Assembly (NCBI GenBank): GCA_964456625.1
Contig: CAYWBO010000012.1
Coordinates: forward strand, 1-47,050
Reading direction: 5' to 3'
Source: Sulfidibacterium sp964456625
Lineage (GTDB): Bacteria; Bacteroidota; Bacteroidia; Bacteroidales; F082
Length of the DNA: 47,050 nucleotides
Shown here: positions 41,647-47,050 of the stretch, one piece after another
Layout: every line of letters starts with the position of its first letter
How positions within the stretch are numbered: the first letter of the stretch is position 1
Notes under the pieces: model-generated
What the model saw: only the letters and a program-made list of their open reading frames with translations
Told to the model about the DNA's origin: nothing
The model's database searches: none
Program-made: the position numbers and the translations under genes

Positions 41647-42276
41647 TTACATAAGGTCAACAATTTCAATATATCCACGATGATTAATGATTTTCTTGTC
41701 TTTCTCAAGCTGCTTTAATAGCCTGGAGACCACTTCCCGGGCGGTGGCCAGTTGGTCAGCCAGCTCCTGATGGGTAGCTTTCACGATATTGTTTTCGCCT
41801 TTCAATTGTTTCAGGTGGCGGATGAGCCGGAATTCTATCGTCCGAAATGTGACGGAATCCACCACCCGGATCAATTCCTCGAACCGGATATGGAATGTCT
41901 TTACGATAAAATCATTCAGCTTGGGAAAAGAAATCAGCAATTCTTCAATATCTGAAAGCGGAATCGCAAGAAGCCGGGTGTCATCTTCCGTTTCAGCATA
42001 CACGGCACTTTCCTGGTGGCGCAGACCTGAGGCAAGTGTCAGGGCACAGCTTTCTCCGGGCAAAATGGAATACAACATCACCTCTTTTCCGGATTCATCC
42101 TGCCGTGAGACATTTATTTTTCCCGTGATGACCAACGGAACTACTTTTATGAAATCTCCCTGGTTAATAATGGTTTGCCGCTTTGCTATTTCCAGATCAC
42201 GGCTGCGTTTAAATATTTCATCAGCCAGATTCTTATCTGTGAAAACCTTGGTCAAAAAAAGGCGTATGTCTTCCAT
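41647..42276 (-). CDS. Crp/Fnr-family transcriptional regulator
   Basis: 209 aa. A cyclic-nucleotide-binding-type beta barrel (about 20-120) and a winged helix-turn-helix with ELADQLATAREVVSRLLKQL near 168-187. It lacks the N-terminal cysteine cluster of oxygen-sensing FNR; the only notable cysteine is in GESCALTLASGL, in the barrel. In relatives this type is linked to redox or sulfur genes, and here the next gene encodes a DUF2892 protein. Effector unknown. The two genes are 69 bp apart with a -7 box between, so the regulator probably controls its neighbour. Confidence 0.88.
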   Translation of the reverse strand: MEDIRLFLTKVFTDKNLADEIFKRSRDLEIAKRQTIINQGDFIKVVPLVITGKINVSRQDESGKEVMLYSILPGESCALTLASGLRHQESAVYAETEDDTRLLAIPLSDIEELLISFPKLNDFIVKTFHIRFEELIRVVDSVTFRTIEFRLIRHLKQLKGENNIVKATHQELADQLATAREVVSRLLKQLEKDKKIINHRGYIEIVDLM

Positions 42277-42413
42277 AGATCAAAGGTATAAAAGTTCAAA
42301 AACCACACAACGGAAAACTGACAATCCTAGAATCAATGAAATTGTTAGAAATTATCAGGAATGCAGTCAAACTTTTCCCGCATTTACTATTTTTACGCAT
42401 TGTAAAATAATTC

Positions 42414-44303
42414 ATGATGAAAAAATTTACTTTTTGGGTAGCCATGATTACCCTGTCATTACCCTTGACTTTATTGGGGCAAAGCAGGCAATTGATCCCT
42501 ATCGAAGTCCAGAATGCCTTTAAAAATGAAACCCGTTCAATGAATGGTCAGCCCGGCCCGAAATACTGGGAAAATCATGCGAACTACCAGATCAGGGCGA
42601 CCTTGCTTGCGGACCAAAGTCGTTTAAAAGGCAGTGAAAATGTAACGTATTTTAACAACAGCCCGGACACGCTCAGAACGCTCGTTATCCGGTTGTTTCA
42701 GGATATTTATAAAAAAGGCGGCATCCGCGCAAGCGGCATCAGTCCGAAGGATCTGACCAATGGCGTCCGTATTTTTTCACTCAAGATTAACGGCCAGGAG
42801 ATCAAAGCTCCATCGGGAAGGATGAGCTACTATTACGGTGTCGACCGGATGATAAGGCTCCCTAAACCACTGGCCCCAGGTGACTCGCTTACCATGGAAA
42901 CAAGCTGGGAATTTCATATTCCTGACATCAGTCATAACCGGATGGGGGAATTCGGAAAAGGACGTTTTTTTGTCGCTTACTGGTATCCCCAGGTGGATGT
43001 TTATGACGATATCAGCGGATGGGATATGGTTAATTTCAATGGGATAACCGAGTTTTATAATGATTTTAACAACTACGATGTCACCATTACCACGCCTGCC
43101 GGTTATGCAGTTTGGGCTACGGGACATCTGAACAACCCCAGGGAAATCTACGCCAAACCGGTTTTAAAACGGCTGAAAGAGGTAGCCAAATCCGATAAAA
43201 TTATTTCTGTTATCAGTCAAAAAGACTGGAAGGAGCACAAAGTCCTGAAGACAAATAGGTCTAATACATGGAAATTTACGGCACATTATGTCACCGATTT
43301 CTCATTTGCTGCTACTTTGAAGTACAACTGGGACGCCTCCTCGGTTTTGGTGGACACGGCTGCCGGCCGACGGGTACGGGTTGATGCCATTTATCCGGAC
43401 TCTTCACGCTCCTTTAATCAAGCCGCCCTGTATGCACGAGAAAGTATCAAATTCTTATCGTATAATTTACCCGGCTATCCTTATCCGTTCGAACATATGA
43501 CTTCGTTTGACAACGGAACGCTTGGTGGCGGTATGGAAACGCCGATGATGGCCAACGACGGCGATCCTTCTGATTCCGTAAGGACTGCCGAAGTGGTCTT
43601 TCATGAGATTTCACACTCATATTTCCCATTTTTTATGGGAACGAACGAACAGAAATATGCCTGGATGGATGAAGGTTGGGCTACTTTTTTCACAGGGGCC
43701 TTTATCAATGAATATTTCCCCAAAAATACTTATGCTCAAAGGTATGCTATGACGTTTAGCAGAACCAGCGGAAGACAGACCGAGTTGCCCATGATGATTC
43801 CGTCCAACAATTTTGACAATTGGTCCTACTACAGTATTCAAGCCTACGTCAGACCTTATCTGGCTTATAAGTACCTGCAAAATGCCATGGGTGATAAAGC
43901 CTTTAAGCATGCTATGTTGACCTATATCAAAACCTGGCACGGAAAACATCCGATCCCGTTTGATTTCTTTAATGTTTTTCAGCATGATTACGGAAAAAGT
44001 CTGATGTGGCTCATCAAACCGTGGTTTTTTGGCCCCGGATACGCTGACCAGGGATTGGCGAAAGTTACGCAGTCCAACCAGATTGTGGTGGCTAATGTCG
44101 GTGGTCTCCCTATGCCTGTCCATCTGAAAGTCGAATATACAGATGGCAGTGTGGAAAATATTACGAAGCCTGTATCGATCTGGGAAGATGACACGCAAAG
44201 GGTGATCATCCAGGCCGATCAGAGCAAAAAGATCAAGGATGTTGTTTTGGGAGATAATAAAATTCCGGACGTGAACGAATCAAACAATTACATGAAATTG
44301 TAA
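42414..44303 (+). CDS. M1-family metallopeptidase, exported
   Basis: 629 aa; an alternative ATG is one codon later. Signal peptide about 1-22 (MMKKFTFWVAMITLSLPLTL then LGQ). The M1 N-terminal beta domain is followed by the zinc site HEISH at 397-401 and the third ligand Glu420 (WMDEGWATFF, HExxH-x18-E), with the GGGMETPMM segment at 371-379 replacing the usual GAMEN. It should act as an aminopeptidase in the envelope. A C-terminal region of about 120 residues has no C-terminal sorting motif. Followed 110 bp later by the subtilase gene. Confidence 0.93.
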   Translation: MMKKFTFWVAMITLSLPLTLLGQSRQLIPIEVQNAFKNETRSMNGQPGPKYWENHANYQIRATLLADQSRLKGSENVTYFNNSPDTLRTLVIRLFQDIYKKGGIRASGISPKDLTNGVRIFSLKINGQEIKAPSGRMSYYYGVDRMIRLPKPLAPGDSLTMETSWEFHIPDISHNRMGEFGKGRFFVAYWYPQVDVYDDISGWDMVNFNGITEFYNDFNNYDVTITTPAGYAVWATGHLNNPREIYAKPVLKRLKEVAKSDKIISVISQKDWKEHKVLKTNRSNTWKFTAHYVTDFSFAATLKYNWDASSVLVDTAAGRRVRVDAIYPDSSRSFNQAALYARESIKFLSYNLPGYPYPFEHMTSFDNGTLGGGMETPMMANDGDPSDSVRTAEVVFHEISHSYFPFFMGTNEQKYAWMDEGWATFFTGAFINEYFPKNTYAQRYAMTFSRTSGRQTELPMMIPSNNFDNWSYYSIQAYVRPYLAYKYLQNAMGDKAFKHAMLTYIKTWHGKHPIPFDFFNVFQHDYGKSLMWLIKPWFFGPGYADQGLAKVTQSNQIVVANVGGLPMPVHLKVEYTDGSVENITKPVSIWEDDTQRVIIQADQSKKIKDVVLGDNKIPDVNESNNYMKL

Positions 44304-44412
44304 ATATGACTGTTTTCCGGAACAAGAAAGCAGGAAATAAGTCTTAATTTGTGAATGGTCAGTTGTCAGAAGCTGACCATTTCTTTATATTTACTGTCTG
44401 ATTTAAATCCTG

Positions 44413-46095
44413 ATGATGAATAAAATACAAGTTGGCCTTATCGGCGTGTTCATGCTGACCTTTTTGCAGGTAACAGGTCAGACTGTGGCTCCTTCCAAGT
44501 ATTTTATTCAGTTTACCGATAAGAAAGATTCACCCTATTCGATTTCACATCCGGATGCGTTTTTGTCGGCACGCGCTTTGGTCAGAAGGGCGGCCTATGG
44601 GATTGCCATTCAGGAAAATGACCTGCCGGTAAACCCGCAGTATATCCGCGAAGTCGCCGCCAAAGGCGTTACAGTGCTTGAGGCTTCTAAATGGCTGAAC
44701 GGCATTGTGATCTACACGCCCGATTCCAGCTTGGCGGACAGCGTAGAAGCGTTGCCTTTCGTGAAAAAAACCATCCGCTTTAAAACGGGGACTGAGAAAG
44801 AGAAACCGTTTTTCAAGAATGAAGTCTATTCAAAGGTAAATCCCAATGTACCCATGAAGGCGACTTCTTTTTCTGAAGCAGATTACGGGTTCGCATTGGC
44901 ACAGATCAGGCAAATTAACGGCATTCCGCTCCAGGATAAAGGATATCGGGGGCAGGGGATGGTAATCGCAGTTTTAGACGGGGGCTTTTTGCATGTGCAA
45001 AGTCAGCCGGTTTTTGACAGCCTTCTGTCCAGGCATGGAATTTTGGGAACCAGGGATTTTGTTCACCCCGGCGGTAATGTCTACACCGAGAGTGATCATG
45101 GACGAATGGTTTTGTCCTGCATGGCCGCTGATGAACGGGGTCTGATGATCGGGACGGCTCCCGATGCATCTTACTGGCTGCTGCGTTCCGAAGATGTAAA
45201 CTCGGAAAATGTGATCGAGGAATATAACTGGGTTTGTGCGGCTGAGTTTGCCGATAGTGTCGGAGCCGATATCATCAACAGTTCTCTTGGCTATACGACG
45301 TTCGATGATACCACAGCATCACACACCTATGCCGACATGAACGGCAGGACGGCGATTTCTACCATAGGTGCTGAAATCGCTGCCAGCAAAGGAATTCTGG
45401 TGGTGAACAGCGCCGGCAACAGCGGCGATAATCCCCGTTTTCCGTGGGTGGGAGCTCCGGCCGACGGGGATAGCGTTTTTACTATTGGCGCTGTGGATGC
45501 TTATGGTGACAGGGTCTTTTTCAGCTCCGTGGGACCTACCTACGACGGAAGGATAAAACCTACTGTGATGGCCATGGGCGAAGGGGATGCTGTGGCTGAT
45601 GGTGGCAATGGCGTGCTTTTTGGCAGCGGAACCTCCTTTTCTTCTCCTATCATCGCCGGCATGTGTGCTTGTTTATGGCGGGCCCATCCCAAAGCCAGCA
45701 ACATCGAGATCATAAATGCCATCAAGGAAACAGCTTCCAATCACGCGGATCCTAACAATCTCATCGGCTGGGGCATTCCCGACTTTTCAAAAGCCGACTC
45801 ATTGCTTTCGGTGCTTTTTCCGCCCAGCGGGAATACCACCGACAGCGTCTACGTCTCACCAGCGCCGAATCCGTTCCGTTATTATCTCCAAATAAAACTG
45901 GTGAATATCAAAGGTGCATTGGATTTGAAGATCTATAATATGGATGGGCGGATCATGCTCCATAAAACGTATCCGTCAGGGACGACAGATGTTATACTCG
46001 GAGGTGAGGATATCCACTCTTTACCGGCAGGATTGTATTTGATGAGACTGAGAAGCAACCAGCACGTGTTTCTTAAGAAATTGGTGAAGTATTAG
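44413..46095 (+). CDS. S8 subtilisin-like peptidase with T9SS C-terminal domain
   Basis: 560 aa; a second ATG is one codon later. Signal peptide about 1-22 (ending LQVTGQ), a pro-region to about 165, then the catalytic domain: Asp189 (AVLDGG), His229 (ESDHGRMV), the oxyanion Asn336 (SAGNSG) and Ser408 (GSGTSFSSP). The last 80 residues (VYVSPAPNPFRYYLQIKL, YNMDGRIMLHK, LPAGLYLMRL, VFLKKLVKY) form a type A T9SS sorting domain, so the enzyme should be exported through type IX secretion and anchored or released at the surface. That implies a T9SS elsewhere in the genome. Confidence 0.96.
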   Translation: MMNKIQVGLIGVFMLTFLQVTGQTVAPSKYFIQFTDKKDSPYSISHPDAFLSARALVRRAAYGIAIQENDLPVNPQYIREVAAKGVTVLEASKWLNGIVIYTPDSSLADSVEALPFVKKTIRFKTGTEKEKPFFKNEVYSKVNPNVPMKATSFSEADYGFALAQIRQINGIPLQDKGYRGQGMVIAVLDGGFLHVQSQPVFDSLLSRHGILGTRDFVHPGGNVYTESDHGRMVLSCMAADERGLMIGTAPDASYWLLRSEDVNSENVIEEYNWVCAAEFADSVGADIINSSLGYTTFDDTTASHTYADMNGRTAISTIGAEIAASKGILVVNSAGNSGDNPRFPWVGAPADGDSVFTIGAVDAYGDRVFFSSVGPTYDGRIKPTVMAMGEGDAVADGGNGVLFGSGTSFSSPIIAGMCACLWRAHPKASNIEIINAIKETASNHADPNNLIGWGIPDFSKADSLLSVLFPPSGNTTDSVYVSPAPNPFRYYLQIKLVNIKGALDLKIYNMDGRIMLHKTYPSGTTDVILGGEDIHSLPAGLYLMRLRSNQHVFLKKLVKY

Positions 46096-46114
46096 AAGAT
46101 CAGTTAGGAATCAT

Positions 46115-46154
46115 CAAAAAAATAAAAACCCTCTATCGCCTGGACAGAGCGGTT
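46115..46154 (-). terminator. Terminator candidate for tatA
   Basis: On the minus strand an AACC-(G)-CTCT / AGAG-GGTT stem with one bulged base (46127-46154) and a T-rich tail (the A run on the plus strand, 46115-46128). It lies 40 bp beyond the tatA stop. Confidence 0.6.
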
Positions 46155-46193
46155 CATAATTTTGAAAATAAAGGTCCGGAAATGCTGAGGTCG

Positions 46194-46460
46194 TTACTTT
46201 CCCTTAATTTTTGTAGCGTCTTTCAGCATATTCTTGGGATGGATCTTTTCGACATCCTTTTTAAGGTCACTGACTTCTGAAGCCACATCTTTCAGGTCGT
46301 TTACGAAATCTTCGTCCTGGGTTGCTTTTTTAAATTCGTGGATTCCTTTTCCCAATCCTTTGGCGAGTTCAGGAATTTTCTTTCCTCCAAACAACAAAAC
46401 GACAGCTATCAAAATCATGAACACCTCTTGTGTCCCAATTATACCGCATTGCTGAATCAT
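46194..46460 (-). CDS. tatA: Sec-independent protein translocase TatA/TatE-type subunit
   Basis: 88 aa. A short N-terminal transmembrane helix (IGTQEVFMILIAVVLLFGGK), the hinge GGKKIPELAKGLGKGIHEFK, an amphipathic helix and a charged tail. It would form the TatA pore that moves folded proteins across the inner membrane with TatC, which is not in the window. The gene stands alone on the minus strand, with a -7 box close to its start. Confidence 0.9.
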   Translation of the reverse strand: MIQQCGIIGTQEVFMILIAVVLLFGGKKIPELAKGLGKGIHEFKKATQDEDFVNDLKDVASEVSDLKKDVEKIHPKNMLKDATKIKGK

Positions 46461-46476
46461 AGTAATTAAGTTTTGG

Positions 46477-46484
46477 CAAATGTA
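46477..46484 (-). promoter_or_regulatory. Candidate -7 box for tatA
   Basis: TACATTTG on the minus strand, with the predicted start only about 10 nt before the ATG at 46460. No TTG partner is seen. Confidence 0.4.
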
Positions 46485-46734
46485 TACATTTCTCTACCTT
46501 TTTGTTCTCCTTGCCTTCGGGTCAGGAATTTGACAAGTTTCGGGCCGCAGGGTGAAGATAAGCGTTTGTTATATTCAGATAATTAGATGTTTGCGGACCA
46601 GGGAAAAACACCAGGCCCCCAAAATTACTGATGTTAAAATTCTTAATTTTAGTTAAAATTTAGAATCAAGGTTCTTTTTATCGCTGATTCATCTGTTTTT
46701 TGCAGCGTTTCATAAGAAGTTCTCTTAAATGCAG

Positions 46735-46742
46735 TAATTTTG
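46735..46742 (+). promoter_or_regulatory. Candidate -7 box for rnpB
   Basis: TAATTTTG just before the RNase P RNA, with a start expected near 46748. Confidence 0.5.
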
Positions 46743-46747
46743 CAACG

Positions 46748-47050
46748 ACCGTCAGGCTGTTCTATCGCTCCGTCTCGTTTATGACGGGAGGGGGAGGAAA
46801 GTCGGGACAACACAGGGCGCCATACTTCCTAACGGGAAGGTTCTGCCGGAAGGCGGAAACAGCAAGTGCCACAGAAAATTACCGCCCCGACATGTCGGGG
46901 TAAGGGTGAAAACGTGGGGTAAGAGCCCACGCGTAGCGATGGTGACACCGTTACGGGGTAAACCTTATGGGTTGCAAGGCCAAATATGCCGGCGTTCCCG
47001 TCTCCGGACGGGATAAGGGTTGCCCGCCCGATGCCGGTGGGTAGGCTGCT
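46748..47050 (+). ncRNA. rnpB: RNase P RNA, class A (partial, 3' end outside the window)
   Basis: Bacterial RNase P RNA landmarks are present in order: GAGGAAAGTCGGGAC (the CR-I region near 46790-46806), CCACAGAAAATTACCGCC near 46869-46886, GGGTGAAAACGTGGGGTAAG near 46904-46923, and GCCCGATGCCGGTGGGTA at the end. The 5' end is set by the -7 box at 46735. The remaining roughly 80-100 nt of the 3' part lie beyond 47050. It forms the catalytic RNA that trims tRNA 5' ends. The 287 bp upstream (46461-46747) are AT-rich with no other gene. Confidence 0.93.

Noticed and set aside
41578..41647. FNR-type TTGAT-N4-ATCAA operator before the DUF2892 gene
   Set aside because: No such motif is present; only an imperfect GTAAC-TTTT-GTCAC palindrome is seen, and it is reported as weak.
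46620..46680. AT-rich inverted stretches before rnpB as a regulatory hairpin
   Set aside because: The apparent pairing (TTAAAATT / AATTTTAG) is low-complexity A/T sequence with no stable stem or T run and is not convincing.
1..47050. CRISPR arrays, prophage, insertion sequences, integrases or tRNA genes
   Set aside because: No repeat-spacer pattern, transposase, integrase, phage structural gene or tRNA-like fold was recognised in either strand by reading.

Overview
The window looks like chromosomal DNA of a Bacteroidota bacterium, probably Bacteroidales-like, from a draft scaffold with two 100-N gaps. The evidence is TAnnTTTG promoter boxes (two with a TTG element 20 bp upstream, one at 18 bp), a type IX secretion (T9SS) C-terminal sorting domain, CarboxypepD_reg-like exported proteins, a PUR/DUF3276 protein, a parA-parB-DUF5683 cluster and a NUDIX-family sugar regulator. 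Shine-Dalgarno sequences are mostly absent, also typical of the phylum. NfnAB-like genes together with KatG suggest an anaerobe that tolerates oxygen.

Layout. 1-60: tail of a probable 5S rRNA gene and its terminator. 85-2371 (minus): pyrB-pyrI and an AlbA_2 protein, preceded by a leader with an intrinsic terminator and a candidate leader peptide. 2459-4508 (minus): Dabb protein, outer-membrane protein and GNAT acetyltransferase. 4721-6337: S41 processing protease. 6440-11023: galactose locus (NUDIX-type regulator with two palindromes at its promoter, galK, sugar:H+ symporter, galM). 11087-14034: PepE and an exported S9 peptidase. 14179-17592: a 1137-aa protein with receiver-like domains and a PEP-synthase-type ATP-grasp domain. 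17752-21155: NfnA/NfnB-like flavoproteins and a DHOD-like protein that lacks the usual catalytic motif. 21337-24942: exported carboxypeptidase-regulatory-domain proteins, a nucleotidyltransferase and a YggS-type PLP protein broken by an assembly gap.

24972-31767 (all minus): REC-PAS-histidine kinase, a 13-repeat TPR-like exported protein, a LolD-type ABC ATPase and a 2-oxoacid dehydrogenase E2. 32317-36136 (plus): PUR protein, ParA, ParB, DUF5683 protein, a short helical protein and dCMP deaminase. 36123-42276 (minus): CoA pyrophosphatase (gap inside), KatG with an OxyR-like box upstream of a strong promoter, topoisomerase IV subunit B, DUF2892 protein and a Crp/Fnr regulator. 42414-46095: exported M1 metallopeptidase and T9SS-sorted subtilase. 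46194-46460: TatA (minus). 46748-end: RNase P RNA, cut by the window edge.

Most of the window is core metabolism and housekeeping; no prophage, insertion sequence, CRISPR array or defence island is visible. The most interesting material is regulatory: the pyrBI attenuator with a leader frame read through the terminator, the gal regulator's tandem operators and the katG upstream box. Two poorly described large proteins (14179-17592 and 26902-29595) and the Nfn/DHOD-like cluster also deserve attention.
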